DNA of 64,000 nucleotides. Source: Aliarcobacter sp. Its GTDB lineage: Bacteria > Campylobacterota > Campylobacteria > Campylobacterales > Arcobacteraceae. The notes beneath the pieces are model-generated. The model saw nothing but the letters and a program-made list of their open reading frames with translations. It was not told where the DNA came from and searched no databases. Where the stretch lies: NCBI GenBank assembly GCA_028688995.1, contig JAQTXB010000001.1:1-64000 (forward strand), given 5' to 3'. Positions within the stretch are counted from its first letter, which is position 1. The number at the start of each line of letters is the position of its first letter. Below are positions 18,007 through 27,231 of the stretch, piece by piece. The position numbers were made by a program, and so were the translations under genes.

Positions 18007-18111
18007 TAATCCAAATAAAACCAACTTTAAACTTAAAATAAGTAGAATTTAAGTATAATCCAAAACTTTTTCATGTATATGAAAATGCAAATTTATAAGG
18101 AGGATTCTTCA

Positions 18112-18309
18112 ATGCCAAAAATGAAAACTGTTAGTGGCGCTTTAAAAAGATTTAAAGTGAAGAAAAACGGGTCAATTAAAAGAGGTTCAGCTTTTAGAAG
18201 CCATATCTTAACTAAAATGACACAAAAAAGAAAAAGAAATCTACGAGGACCAAAAACTGTTCATAAAACAGATGCTGGTAGAATACTTGTAGCATTATGT
18301 AAAGCGTAA
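18112..18309 (+). CDS. rpmI: 50S ribosomal protein L35
   Basis: A 65-residue basic protein starting [20 protein letters not shown] and ending in the L35 pattern. The start at 18112 is preferred over the in-frame ATG 39 bases earlier because an AAGGAGG ribosome-binding site lies 8 bases before it and the family begins with MPKMK. It precedes rplT, separated by about 100 bases that contain three hairpins. Confidence 0.95.
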   Translation: MPKMKTVSGALKRFKVKKNGSIKRGSAFRSHILTKMTQKRKRNLRGPKTVHKTDAGRILVALCKA

Positions 18310-18374
18310 TTACTTAAAAATTTAAGTAATTTTTGTCCCTCCATCAATGATGGAAAAGTTCAGCAATTTGCTGA
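18308..18374 (+). promoter_or_regulatory. Three consecutive hairpins in the rpmI-rplT spacer
   Basis: Hairpin 1: AATTACTTAA/TTAAGTAATT (18308-18317 with 18322-18331), overlapping the rpmI stop and followed by a short T-run. Hairpin 2: CCATC/GATGG (18341-18353). Hairpin 3: TCAGCA/TGCTGA (18360-18374). The rplT ribosome-binding site follows about 25 bases later. L20 represses its own operon in other bacteria by binding mRNA that mimics 23S rRNA, so an L20 operator is possible but is inference. Confidence 0.45.
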
Positions 18375-18412
18375 CACCTTATTAAAAATAATGGTAAAGA
18401 AAGGAAATATAT

Positions 18413-18769
18413 ATGCCTAGAGTTAAAACTGGTGTTGTTAGAAGAAGAAGACATAAGAAAGTATTAAAAGCTGCTAGAGGTTTCTTCAGTGGTAGAAGAA
18501 AACACTTCAGAAAAGCTAAAGAACAATTAGAAAGATCTTTAGTTTATGCTTTCAGAGATAGAAGACAGAAAAAAAGAGACATAAGAAAATTATGGATCAT
18601 AAGAATCAATGCAGCTTGTAGATTAAATGATATTAACTACTCAAGATTCATGAACGGATTAAAATTATCTGGTTTAGATTTTGATAGAAAAATTTTAGCT
18701 GATATGGCTATGAATGATTCTGCTGCATTTGCATCTTTAGTAGTAACTGCTAAAGGCGCACTAAAATAA
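18413..18769 (+). CDS. rplT: 50S ribosomal protein L20
   Basis: A 118-residue L20 of normal length. It starts with the basic tail [19 protein letters not shown] and includes the conserved [21 protein letters not shown] segment and [23 protein letters not shown]. It binds 23S rRNA and is needed for early 50S assembly. A GAAAGGAAA ribosome-binding region precedes it. A long perfect terminator hairpin closes the operon 14 bases after the stop. Confidence 0.97.
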   Translation: MPRVKTGVVRRRRHKKVLKAARGFFSGRRKHFRKAKEQLERSLVYAFRDRRQKKRDIRKLWIIRINAACRLNDINYSRFMNGLKLSGLDFDRKILADMAMNDSAAFASLVVTAKGALK

Positions 18770-18783
18770 ATTTGCAAAACACT

Positions 18784-18822
18784 AAAAAAGGGTTAGAAGA
18801 TTTTCTTCTAACCCTTTTTTTA
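18784..18822 (+). terminator. Strong Rho-independent terminator after rplT
   Basis: A 17-bp perfect stem (18784-18800 with 18804-18820) has a TTT loop. Its core is GGGTTAGAAGA/TCTTCTAACCC flanked by A- and T-runs. It may also terminate minus-strand transcripts from the rhodanese gene. Confidence 0.95.
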
Positions 18823-18841
18823 TGCCTAAATTATTAAAAAG

Positions 18842-20029
18842 TTATAATAAAGGCTCATTTACATCAATTTTACAATTATTATCTTTACAAGATATATTTG
18901 CATCTAAATAATAGATTTCTGACATATCAAACTTTGCATCTTTTAATTTAGACCAAGCTTCAATTGCTCTTCCACCTGTTGTACAATTAAATACAATAGT
19001 TTTATTTTTTGGCAATTTCTCTAACAACTCATTTGCACTAATTTTTCCAGCTTCAATATTTATTGCACCCTTAATATGACCTGTTTTAAATTCATTATTA
19101 GAAGTTACATCAACTATTTGAATATATGATGGCACTTTATCATCTAATATCAGTTTTTTAAGCCATTCGCCATCTACACTGCCATCATCACTTCCTAATT
19201 TTAAACCATTTTTACTAAATTGCTCTTTTTTGGGAATTTTCTCTTGTATAACGGTTTTAGAAAATGCTGTTGTAGCTTCTCCCGACTCTTTCCAAGCAGG
19301 AAGTCCAGCTGCATAAACCATTACCTCTTCATAACCCAAAGACTTTAATTTATTTGCAACAATATGTGATTTTTCACAACTATATCCACCACAAAACACA
19401 ACAATTTTTTCTTTTTTATTAATAGGAAATCTTCCTATTAATTTACTTAAATTTGTATCAGGAATAGAAATAGCTCCGGGAATTGTCTCTTGTAAAAATT
19501 TTGCATAAGGTCTTGCATCAACTATAAGTGCTAAATTCTGTTCTTGATAAGCTTTTACAACTGATGTATCAATTTCTAAATAACTTAGTTTATTCCATTC
19601 AGGTTCACCTGCTGGATAGACTTTTACATTTGTATAGCCTTTTTCTTTTAATTTCTCAGCAACAATTGGACTTTTTGTACAATTATATCCACCACAATAA
19701 ACAATAATCTCTTTTTCTTTAGGGATATCTTTTAATACTGAATAATATTCATCAAATTTTGTATCTGGAATATTTAAACTAGAAGGTATTGTTCCCTTTT
19801 GATATTTTATCTCTGGTCGAGCATCAATTAAAACTGCATTAACAGAATTTCTATTTCCTTGATTAATAGCTTTTTTTACATAATTGTAATCTACTTGTTC
19901 CAATTGATATTTTTGGATAAGTTCTAAAACATTATTAGTAGGTGCAGTTAGTGTTTCTATTTCAGTAGAAAAACTTAATGTTCCAAAAAGAAGACTTGAT
20001 AATATTATACTTTTAAACATTCTATTCAT
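18842..20029 (-). CDS. Periplasmic triple-rhodanese protein
   Basis: A 395-residue protein with a signal peptide (about residues 1-22, ends LSFS). It has three tandem rhodanese-like domains (about 45-155, 160-255 and 285-380). Each keeps an active-site Cys loop: CGGYNCTKS, CGGYSCEKS and NCTTGGRA. The DARP and DVT strand motifs mark the domain starts. Such proteins handle sulfane sulfur. It is the last gene of an operon with the SQR-like flavoprotein and overlaps the small membrane gene by 4 bases, so a role in passing on sulfur from sulfide oxidation is likely. The substrate is not proven. Confidence 0.85.
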   Translation of the reverse strand: MNRMFKSIILSSLLFGTLSFSTEIETLTAPTNNVLELIQKYQLEQVDYNYVKKAINQGNRNSVNAVLIDARPEIKYQKGTIPSSLNIPDTKFDEYYSVLKDIPKEKEIIVYCGGYNCTKSPIVAEKLKEKGYTNVKVYPAGEPEWNKLSYLEIDTSVVKAYQEQNLALIVDARPYAKFLQETIPGAISIPDTNLSKLIGRFPINKKEKIVVFCGGYSCEKSHIVANKLKSLGYEEVMVYAAGLPAWKESGEATTAFSKTVIQEKIPKKEQFSKNGLKLGSDDGSVDGEWLKKLILDDKVPSYIQIVDVTSNNEFKTGHIKGAINIEAGKISANELLEKLPKNKTIVFNCTTGGRAIEAWSKLKDAKFDMSEIYYLDANISCKDNNCKIDVNEPLL

Positions 20030-20250
20030 TTAAAACTCCTTTTTAATAGTTTAAGGATAAATCTTGGCAAAAAAATCATTACATAAACAACAAATGAAAA
20101 AATAAATGGATGGAAAAGACCTAAACCATAAGCTCCTGATTTAGGTAAATCCATAATATGCTCAATTGGATGAGTTAAAAATTCTTTATAATGAACACTA
20201 ATTGATAAAATCACTAATATACTTATATAAATTAATAACTCTTTTCTCAA
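20026..20250 (-). CDS. Small two-helix membrane protein in the sulfide-oxidation operon
   Basis: A 74-residue protein with two predicted transmembrane helices (about residues 6-21 and 46-66), a short loop with HPIEHIMDLP, and a basic C-terminus. No family was recognised. It sits between the flavoprotein and rhodanese genes, 12 bases after the former and overlapping the latter, so it could anchor or connect the two proteins. Confidence 0.7.
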   Translation of the reverse strand: MRKELLIYISILVILSISVHYKEFLTHPIEHIMDLPKSGAYGLGLFHPFIFSFVVYVMIFLPRFILKLLKRSFK

Positions 20251-20262
20251 AATAATTATCTC

Positions 20263-21732
20263 TTACGCTTTACCACTTAACATACCATATTGAGTCATTG
20301 GTTTAAGTAGGTATACCTTTAGTAACCACCAAATATATCTCTCTTGTGTTGGATCAAGTGGGAAAGATGGAGTTGGTTTTGCTGTCCAATCAAACTCAGC
20401 TAACATTACTTTTCCAATATCTGTAATTAAAGGACAAACCGTATATCCACCATATTTAGAAGTAGGTTCTTTACCTTCCATTACAGCTACTAAATTATCA
20501 ACCAACACCTTATATTGTTTTCTAACACTTCCACCAGTTTTTCCCATAGGAACAGCTGCAACATCTCCTAATGAGAAAATATTTTTATATTTTACATGTT
20601 GTAATGTCTCTTTATCAACAGGAACCCAACCTTTTGCTGAACCAATTGCTGATTTTCCTATCTCTTCAGGAGCTTTTTGTGGAGGAGTAATATGAAGAAA
20701 ATCAAATGGAACTTCTATATTTTGATGTTTTGTAACCATTTCATACTCTTCTAAATCTTTATCATAAGCACCTTTTTCTTGCCAGTGTTTATCAAAAGTA
20801 GCAATCTTTTTAGTTAAATCTACTCCTGCTAAATTATGATTGAAATTCCACTTCATATCTCTTGTAATAAATTGTTTTTCAATAGCATCAGCATACTCTT
20901 TAACACCAAATAATTTCCCAGAGTCTGTATAAAATGTTAATTCAGCATTTGCTCTTGCATTTGCTTCATTTAATCTAGCATTTGTTAGATACATTACTTT
21001 TTTTGGAGCTCCACCACATTTTATAGCAGTATTTGGATCAGTAAATATACCTTTTACTTTTTCACCATTTTTCGCTTTTTTTACAAATTTTTGCATTTGC
21101 TCCCACATAGCAACTGCTGAATCAATATTATAAACAGATGTTGCACCTGAATCTCCAAATACTTTTAATATTTTCGAAGCATTACCTGCTGTATATGCAT
21201 CTCCAACTTCTTCTAAACCTTTTATTGCACCATAATCTAAAACTATACCTGCTGCAATAATTAAAAAATCATAACTAATAGTTTCACCTGATTCTAATGC
21301 AACTTTATTCGCTTCAGGATTAAAATCTATTGCTTTATCTTTTAAAAGAGTTACACCTTTTGGTAAAAAATCTTTTGTATCATAATCTACTTCTTCTTTT
21401 CCTAAAATTCCTGATGCAACTAATGTAGTTCCTGGCTGATAACTTACAGATTTTGGATTTGGTTCAATTATTGTTATATCAGGATTAGATAAAGTATTTA
21501 CCAATCTAGCTGCAGTTGAAATACCAGCTAAACCTCCACCAATAATCAAAATCTTTCCTGTTGCATCACTTGCTTTTAATTCAGTAGCAGCTTCTGCAGC
21601 TGTACCTCCTCCCATTAAATAAGCAGCACTTCCTAGTCCAGCTAACTTAAATGCTTCCCTTCTTGAAATTCCTGATTTCTTTAATTCAGAATCAACTAGC
21701 TCTAATGCTTTATCTAGTTCATTTTTTGCCAT
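20263..21732 (-). CDS. Sulfide:quinone oxidoreductase-like FAD flavoprotein with twin-arginine leader
   Basis: A 489-residue SQR/FCSD-type flavoprotein. The leader contains the twin-arginine motif SRREAFKLAGLG near residue 24 and a hydrophobic stretch ending AEAA, so Tat export to the periplasm is likely. The FAD Rossmann motif is KILIIGGGLAGIS near residue 60. The second FAD segment is NIFSLGDVAAVP. Cysteines in IKCGGAPKK and YTVCPLI occupy positions expected for the sulfide-oxidising pair. A C-terminal amphipathic segment (RYIWWLLKVYLLKPM) would bind the membrane. It likely oxidises sulfide to sulfane sulfur with electrons to quinone. Confidence 0.86.
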   Translation of the reverse strand: MAKNELDKALELVDSELKKSGISRREAFKLAGLGSAAYLMGGGTAAEAATELKASDATGKILIIGGGLAGISTAARLVNTLSNPDITIIEPNPKSVSYQPGTTLVASGILGKEEVDYDTKDFLPKGVTLLKDKAIDFNPEANKVALESGETISYDFLIIAAGIVLDYGAIKGLEEVGDAYTAGNASKILKVFGDSGATSVYNIDSAVAMWEQMQKFVKKAKNGEKVKGIFTDPNTAIKCGGAPKKVMYLTNARLNEANARANAELTFYTDSGKLFGVKEYADAIEKQFITRDMKWNFNHNLAGVDLTKKIATFDKHWQEKGAYDKDLEEYEMVTKHQNIEVPFDFLHITPPQKAPEEIGKSAIGSAKGWVPVDKETLQHVKYKNIFSLGDVAAVPMGKTGGSVRKQYKVLVDNLVAVMEGKEPTSKYGGYTVCPLITDIGKVMLAEFDWTAKPTPSFPLDPTQERYIWWLLKVYLLKPMTQYGMLSGKA

Positions 21733-21821
21733 TTTAATTTCCTTTATTTTAATAAAAAGTATATACTAAGAATAACTAAAAAGAGATAATAATTTACTTA
21801 TAAAGAATATCTTATATTATT

Positions 21822-22415
21822 TCAAGAATTATTAGATTTATTTATATAAGTTAGAGATTCTTTATACTCATCTTTATTATTAATATTCATAAACTCATTA
21901 TTATTAGGGAATTCTATGATTTTATATTTATTATTCTTTATTAAATGAAAAATTTTATGAATATTATTTTCTATCATATTTTTAATAGTTTTACTTATAT
22001 TTGAAGAAAAAACACCACATAAATTATGAGTTCTTTGACTTTGAGCAATACAAATATCATAATCTTCTGATTCTTTTATTAATTTAGAAATAGTATCAAT
22101 TGACACAAAAGGGGAATCAACTGTAATTATAAAAATCTTTTGATTTGTTAATTTATTAAAAATTGAGTCTAGGGCTAAAATTGGTGAAAAAACATCTTGA
22201 TTTTCATCTAAGATTAAAGTATCTGTTTGTAAAAAATCAAATTTATTTATTTTAGAAGATATATATATTTTTTTGAAATATGGCTTTAATCGTTCATATT
22301 GATATTGAATTAAAGTTTTATAAGAGGAAAAAGGAAGAAGAGATTTATCTTCTCCCATACGAGAGCTTTTGCCTCCACTTAAAATTACACAAGTAATCTC
22401 AAATGGAGTTTTCAT
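21822..22415 (-). CDS. mobA: Molybdenum cofactor guanylyltransferase-like protein MobA
   Basis: A nucleotidyltransferase of about 197 residues that starts MKTPFEITCVILSGGKSSRMGEDKSL, the GTP-binding signature of MobA. A DSPFVS motif takes the usual DxP metal-site position near residue 100. It should convert molybdopterin to the guanine dinucleotide form. An in-frame ATG 60 bases upstream lies inside leuC and is rejected because the family signature begins right after the chosen start. The gene begins one base after the leuC stop and is unusually AT-rich in its second half, where similarity to MobA is weak. Confidence 0.85.
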   Translation of the reverse strand: MKTPFEITCVILSGGKSSRMGEDKSLLPFSSYKTLIQYQYERLKPYFKKIYISSKINKFDFLQTDTLILDENQDVFSPILALDSIFNKLTNQKIFIITVDSPFVSIDTISKLIKESEDYDICIAQSQRTHNLCGVFSSNISKTIKNMIENNIHKIFHLIKNNKYKIIEFPNNNEFMNINNKDEYKESLTYINKSNNS

Positions 22416-22416
22416 A

Positions 22417-23685
22417 TTATAAACTTCTTGGGTCTGTAATATATCCAGAAATCGCACTTGCAGCTGCAACTGCACTATTTGCTAAATAAATTTTTGAGCT
22501 TCTTGAACCCATTCTTCCAACAAAGTTTCTATTAGTTGTAGAGATACAAACTTCTCCATCACCTAAAATTCCCATATATCCACCTAAACATGCTCCACAA
22601 GTTGGATTAGAAACAACTGCACCAGCATCAACTAAAGTATCTATATATCCAGCTTTTGTTGCATCTCTTAGGATTTTTTGAGTTCCAGGAGTTAAAATAA
22701 GTCTTACATGACGTGCTACTTTTTTATCTTTTAAGATTTCAGCAGCAATTTTAAAGTCACTTAATCTTCCATTTGTACAAGATCCAATAAATACTTGATC
22801 AACTCTAATATTATCAGCTACTGCTTGAGAAACAGAGTGTCCATTAGATGGCAAGAATGGATATGCAATTACAGGTTCTAGTTTTTCTACATCAATAACA
22901 ATTTCTTGACAATATACAGCATCATCATCTGAATAGTGAATTTTTGGCTCAGCTCTTAAAGATTCTCTTGAATCTAAAAACTCTTTTGTAATTTCATCAT
23001 ATGCAACGATTCCATTTTTAGCACCTGCCTCAATAGCCATATTACATAAAGAGAATCTATCATCCATTGATAAATATTGAATTGTGTCACCTGTGAATTC
23101 TAAAGCTTTATATAAAGCACCATCAACTCCAAGAATTCTAATAATCTCTAAAATTAAATCTTTTCCAGTAACAAAAGGAGCTGGTTTTCCTTTGAATACA
23201 ACTTTAATTGATTCAGGAACTTTGAACCAATTACCACCTGTAATCATTCCAAATGAAATATCAGTTGAACCCATACCTGTACTAAATGCTCCTAAAGCAC
23301 CATGTGTACATGTATGTGAATCTGCACCAATGATAACATCTCCTGGTAATACTAAACCTTTTTCAGGTAAAAGTGCATGTTCAATTCCCATATCTTTTTC
23401 ATCAAAGAAATATTTTAAATCATGTTTCATTGCAAAATCTCTTGAGATTTTTGCTTGATTAGCTGAAGCTATATCCTTTGCAGGAATAAAGTGGTCTAAA
23501 ACTATTGCAAAACCTTCTGGATTTACTAATTTTTCAAAACCACCATCTTCAAATGCTTTTATTGAAATTGGAGTTGTAATATCATTTCCAATTACCATAT
23601 CGATTGGACTTCTTACAATCTCTCCTGCATATACTTTATGACCTACATGCTCACTAAAAATTTTTTCTGTTATTGTTTGACCCAT
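22417..23685 (-). CDS. leuC: 3-isopropylmalate dehydratase large subunit
   Basis: A 422-residue aconitase-family subunit of leucine biosynthesis (2- to 3-isopropylmalate). The length of about 420 is the archaeal/bacterial LeuC2-type form, shorter than E. coli LeuC (466). The [4Fe-4S] ligands are in FIGSCTNGRL (near residue 295) and PTCGACLGG (near 360). GADSHTCTHGALG is the substrate loop. leuD and leuB are not adjacent. A TATAAT -10 lies about 40 bases upstream. Confidence 0.95.
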   Translation of the reverse strand: MGQTITEKIFSEHVGHKVYAGEIVRSPIDMVIGNDITTPISIKAFEDGGFEKLVNPEGFAIVLDHFIPAKDIASANQAKISRDFAMKHDLKYFFDEKDMGIEHALLPEKGLVLPGDVIIGADSHTCTHGALGAFSTGMGSTDISFGMITGGNWFKVPESIKVVFKGKPAPFVTGKDLILEIIRILGVDGALYKALEFTGDTIQYLSMDDRFSLCNMAIEAGAKNGIVAYDEITKEFLDSRESLRAEPKIHYSDDDAVYCQEIVIDVEKLEPVIAYPFLPSNGHSVSQAVADNIRVDQVFIGSCTNGRLSDFKIAAEILKDKKVARHVRLILTPGTQKILRDATKAGYIDTLVDAGAVVSNPTCGACLGGYMGILGDGEVCISTTNRNFVGRMGSRSSKIYLANSAVAAASAISGYITDPRSL

Positions 23686-23723
23686 AATTAAACTCTTCCT
23701 ATGATTTTAATAAAATTTTTTCG

Positions 23724-23729
23724 ATTATA
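23724..23729 (-). promoter_or_regulatory. -10 box of leuC-mobA
   Basis: The minus strand reads TATAAT (within GCTATAATCG), 39 bases upstream of the leuC ATG, with an AGGAAGAG ribosome-binding site in between. There is no good -35. Confidence 0.65.
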
Positions 23730-23754
23730 GCTAAATCTTTTTTAAGCTACAAAT

Positions 23755-24228
23755 TTACGAATTAATCTCTTTTTGTTTTTTTTCTTCTCTTGATTGTTTG
23801 ATTTGTTTAAAAATAATTATGACAACTGCCAAATCTATAATTACATCTGCAATATTAAATATTGCAAATTCAAATAGGTAATGCCAATAAAAATAATCAA
23901 CAACTCCTCCATAAGTAAATCTATCTAAGATATTCGATAAACCACCTGCATAGAGTAATGCTATTGGTAAATAATACTCTTTAAAAACATTTTTATTTTT
24001 CAATAAATATAGTGTTGCAACTAAAACAATAACTAATTGAATATATTTTAAATAATCTTCTAAAAAAGAGAACATTGAAAAAGCAACACCATAATTATAT
24101 GCCAATTTTAAAGACATATAAGGACCATCTACATCCCATGCTAAATTTGAAAAACCATATTTAACAACTTGATCTATAATAAATATAACTATAAATATAG
24201 TTAAAGCTATTTTTAACTCTTTTCTCAT
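23755..24228 (-). CDS. lspA: Lipoprotein signal peptidase (signal peptidase II)
   Basis: A 157-residue inner-membrane aspartic protease with four hydrophobic helices. It cleaves signal peptides of diacylated prolipoproteins. The catalytic aspartates are in [15 protein letters not shown] and FNIADVIID. The C-terminus is Lys/Glu-rich. It overlaps the end of glmM by 4 bases. Several lipoproteins in this window (the TraT-like protein, the GAFGSTTD protein and the PqiC-like protein) are expected substrates. Confidence 0.96.
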   Translation of the reverse strand: MRKELKIALTIFIVIFIIDQVVKYGFSNLAWDVDGPYMSLKLAYNYGVAFSMFSFLEDYLKYIQLVIVLVATLYLLKNKNVFKEYYLPIALLYAGGLSNILDRFTYGGVVDYFYWHYLFEFAIFNIADVIIDLAVVIIIFKQIKQSREEKKQKEINS

Positions 24229-25559
24229 AATACTTTTTTAAAAAATGATTTTAAAGTTTCCATTGCATCTTCAACTTCTTTTTTATTTTTTCCCTCAAGA
24301 AGTAATCGGATTTTATTTTCAGTACCTGAATATCTTATTAAATCTCTAATTCCTTTTTCTCTAATAGGTTTTAAAATCTCTTCTAAACCTTTGATTTTAT
24401 CTAAAGGGATTTTTTCTGTTACTTTCATATTATGTAAAATTTGAGGATATAATTCAAATGGATTTAATACTTCACTAGCTTTCTTTCCACTTTTTAAAAT
24501 AAGTGCTAACACTTGTAAAGATGAAGCTAATCCATCTCCTGTTTTTGCTGTATCTGAGAAAATAATATGTCCACTTTGTTCACCACCAAAGTTAATACCT
24601 TTTTCTTTCATAACTTCAAGAACATATTTATCCCCAACATTTGATCTAAATAATTCTATTCCTTTTGAAGATAAATAATCTTCTAAGGCTTTATTTGACA
24701 TAACAGTTGCAACACAACCATTACCTTTTAGAAGTTTTTGTTCATTTAAATAGTTACATAATGCACCAATTAATTTATCACCATCAACTACTTCACCTTT
24801 TTCGTCAATAATAACTAATCTATCAGCATCACCATCAAGGGCAAGTCCAATATCAGCTCTATATTCCCTTACAATTTTACCTATATATTCAGGATGCATA
24901 GCACCACAATCTTCATTGATATTAAATCCATCTGGTTTATTATTAACAACAATTACATCTGCACCTAATTCTTGTAAAATTGTAGGCCCAACTTTATAAG
25001 CTGCACCATTTGCACAATCAAGAACAATTCTCATACCACTTAAATTTAAATCTCTTGGGAATGAACTTTTAATTGAAACTATATATCTACCAATAACATC
25101 ATCAATTCTTTTTGATGCACCAATGTTTCTTCCTGTTACTTGTTCTGTTTGCATTAATTCACTATCATTAAAAATGGCTTCTATTGCTTCTTCACAATCA
25201 GTATTTAATTTATCCCCATGATTATCAAAAAACTTTATTCCATTATCTTCATAAGGATTATGTGAAGCACTAATCATAATACCAGCATCACATCTCATAC
25301 TTTCTGTTAAATAAGCAATTGCAGGTGTTGGCATTGGTCCTATTTGAATTACATCATATCCAACAGCAGTTAATCCACTTACTAGTGCATTTTCAATCAT
25401 ATAACCACTTCTTCTTGTATCTTTACCAACAAGTATTTTCTTTGTAGTTGAATGTTTTCTAAAATATATTCCTGCTGCTTTTGCTAATTTTAGTACAGTA
25501 ATTGCATCTAAAAAATCACCAGCTTTACCTCTAACACCATCTGTTCCGAATAGTTTCAT
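24225..25559 (-). CDS. glmM: Phosphoglucosamine mutase
   Basis: A 444-residue alpha-D-phosphohexomutase that makes glucosamine-1-phosphate for peptidoglycan and LPS. It starts [14 protein letters not shown]. The phosphoserine loop is [18 protein letters not shown] (Ser near residue 101), the metal loop is [12 protein letters not shown] and the C-terminal phosphate loop is [11 protein letters not shown]. It heads a two-gene operon with lspA and is divergent from rpsT. Confidence 0.97.
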   Translation of the reverse strand: MKLFGTDGVRGKAGDFLDAITVLKLAKAAGIYFRKHSTTKKILVGKDTRRSGYMIENALVSGLTAVGYDVIQIGPMPTPAIAYLTESMRCDAGIMISASHNPYEDNGIKFFDNHGDKLNTDCEEAIEAIFNDSELMQTEQVTGRNIGASKRIDDVIGRYIVSIKSSFPRDLNLSGMRIVLDCANGAAYKVGPTILQELGADVIVVNNKPDGFNINEDCGAMHPEYIGKIVREYRADIGLALDGDADRLVIIDEKGEVVDGDKLIGALCNYLNEQKLLKGNGCVATVMSNKALEDYLSSKGIELFRSNVGDKYVLEVMKEKGINFGGEQSGHIIFSDTAKTGDGLASSLQVLALILKSGKKASEVLNPFELYPQILHNMKVTEKIPLDKIKGLEEILKPIREKGIRDLIRYSGTENKIRLLLEGKNKKEVEDAMETLKSFFKKVL

Positions 25560-25641
25560 TAAATCTTCCTAAAATTAAACTCTGTTTAAGTTACTTTAGG
25601 TAATATTCTACCCTTAAAAATTTTATAAAGAGGTTAAAAAA

Positions 25642-25902
25642 ATGGCAAATCACAAATCTTCTGAAAAAAGAGCTAGACAAACTAGAATTAAAACAGAAAG
25701 AAACAGATTTTACAAAACTAGAATCAAAAATGTAACAAAAAATGTATTAGCAGCAATCGAAACAGCTGATAAAGAAAAAGCAGTAGACGCAATGAAAACT
25801 GCAAACAAATATTTACACCATTGTGTATCTAAAGGTGTTTTAAGAAAAGAAACTGCAGCAAGAAGAGTAAGTAGATTACAAGTAAAAGTTAACGCTATAT
25901 AA
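25642..25902 (+). CDS. rpsT: 30S ribosomal protein S20
   Basis: An 86-residue basic helical protein starting [20 protein letters not shown], typical of S20 (a 16S rRNA-binding assembly protein). The ribosome-binding site is AAAGAGG. prfA follows after 3 bases, a pairing common in Campylobacterota. Confidence 0.97.
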   Translation: MANHKSSEKRARQTRIKTERNRFYKTRIKNVTKNVLAAIETADKEKAVDAMKTANKYLHHCVSKGVLRKETAARRVSRLQVKVNAI

Positions 25903-25905
25903 TTT

Positions 25906-26973
25906 ATGTTAAAAAGCAGACTACAACCATTTATTAATAGATACGAAGAAATCAATAATTTATTGATGGCTCCGGATATTACTAATGATATAAAAAGAAT
26001 GACTGATCTGTCAAAAGAACAGTCAAATATGCAACCTATTGTTATTAAAGCTCGTGAGTATGTTAAATTAATGGATGACATTGAAGAAAACAAAATGATG
26101 CTTGATGATCCAGAACTTGGTGATTTAGCAAAAGAAGAACTCAAAGAATTAGAAACAAGAAAACCAAAACTTGAAGATGAAATTAAATTTTTAATGATTC
26201 CTAAAGACCCTAATGATGATAAAAATATCTATTTAGAGTTAAGAGCTGGTACTGGTGGTGATGAAGCTGCTATCTTTGTAGGTGACCTTTTTAGAGGTTA
26301 TTTAAGATATGCAGAAAACAATGGTTGGAAAGTTGAAATTATGAGCTCAAGTGAGAGTGAATCAAATGGATACAAAGAAATTGTATTTCTAATCAAAGGT
26401 GACCATGTTTACTCAAAATTAAAGTTTGAGGGTGGTACACATAGAGTACAAAGGGTTCCTGCAACTGAATCTCAAGGAAGGGTTCACACATCAGCTATTA
26501 CAGTTGCTGTTATGCCTGAAGTTGATGACGTAGAAGTAGAAATTAATCCAAATGATTTAAAAATTGATGTTATGAGAGCCAGTGGGAATGGTGGTCAATC
26601 TGTAAATACTACAGACTCGGCTGTTAGAATCACTCATATTCCATCTGGAATTGTTGTAACAAATCAAGATCAAAAATCTCAACACAAAAATAAAGATAGA
26701 GCTATGAAAGTTTTAAAAGCTAAGCTTTATGAAATAGAAATGCAAAAAAAGATGGAATCAGAAGGTGCTACTAGAAAAGAGCAAGTTGGTACTGGTGATA
26801 GAAGTGGAAGAATTAGAACTTATAACTATCCACAAAATAGAATCAGTGATCATAGAATCAACTTGACTTTATATAGACTTGATTACATCATGAATGATGG
26901 TCTGTTTGATGAAGTGATTGATCCTCTTATTGCTGATCATCAATCTAGACTCATCGAAGCTAATGGATTATAA
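25906..26973 (+). CDS. prfA: Peptide chain release factor 1
   Basis: A 355-residue class I release factor for UAA and UAG. The GGQ motif is in [19 protein letters not shown] (Gln near residue 230, the PrmC methylation target). Codon recognition is by a PAT/PxT-type motif in [15 protein letters not shown]. It lies directly after rpsT. Its stop codon sits in the middle of a perfect terminator palindrome. Confidence 0.97.
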   Translation: MLKSRLQPFINRYEEINNLLMAPDITNDIKRMTDLSKEQSNMQPIVIKAREYVKLMDDIEENKMMLDDPELGDLAKEELKELETRKPKLEDEIKFLMIPKDPNDDKNIYLELRAGTGGDEAAIFVGDLFRGYLRYAENNGWKVEIMSSSESESNGYKEIVFLIKGDHVYSKLKFEGGTHRVQRVPATESQGRVHTSAITVAVMPEVDDVEVEINPNDLKIDVMRASGNGGQSVNTTDSAVRITHIPSGIVVTNQDQKSQHKNKDRAMKVLKAKLYEIEMQKKMESEGATRKEQVGTGDRSGRIRTYNYPQNRISDHRINLTLYRLDYIMNDGLFDEVIDPLIADHQSRLIEANGL

Positions 26974-26990
26974 TCCATTAGCTTTTTTTT
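26957..26990 (+). terminator. prfA terminator that contains the stop codon
   Basis: AAGCTAATGGATTA followed by its exact reverse complement (26957-26970 with 26971-26984), then T-run to 26990. The prfA TAA stop is 26971-26973, at the apex, so a ribosome at the stop would cover and melt the hairpin. Confidence 0.88.
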
Positions 26991-27185
26991 ATGATAGAAC
27001 TAAATAAAACTTACACACACTACAAAAATAATAAATCCTACACTACTATAAACTTTTGTAAAATACAAGAAAATGATATTTGGACAAAAGCTGTTATTTA
27101 TAAACCAAATGATTGCGAAGAGCTTTTTGTAAGAGCATATAAAGAGTTTGAAGAAAAATTTAAACTTGAAGTAACCAAAATGTAA
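26991..27185 (+). CDS. Small DUF1653-like protein
   Basis: A 64-residue protein with the DUF1653 pattern: YTHYKNNKSY near the start, W.KAVIYKP in the middle and FVRAYKEFEEKF at the end. The function of the family is unknown. The ATG comes immediately after the T-run of the prfA terminator and has no visible ribosome-binding site, so its translation may be weak or leaderless. Its last codons overlap the first half-site of the pstS Pho-box-like repeat. Confidence 0.65.
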   Translation: MIELNKTYTHYKNNKSYTTINFCKIQENDIWTKAVIYKPNDCEELFVRAYKEFEEKFKLEVTKM

Positions 27186-27202
27186 TCAATAGTCATTAAA
27201 CT
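27169..27202 (+). promoter_or_regulatory. Pho-box-like promoter of pstS
   Basis: The half-sites AAGTAAC (27169-27175) and ATGTAAT (27180-27186) are 4 bases apart, then 10 bases, then TAAACT (27197-27202) as -10. Written in the shifted register this is GTAACCA-N4-GTAATCA. The pstC promoter has the same arrangement with CTGTAAC twice. It overlaps the end of the DUF1653-like gene. It is the likely binding site of PhoB encoded at 34.2 kb. Confidence 0.72.
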
Positions 27203-27231
27203 TCCACCATAATAAATATATGGAGAAAATA

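Noticed and set aside
22416..22475. Longer mobA start inside leuC
   Set aside because: The family N-terminus begins at 22415; the extra 20 residues are an out-of-frame reading of leuC.
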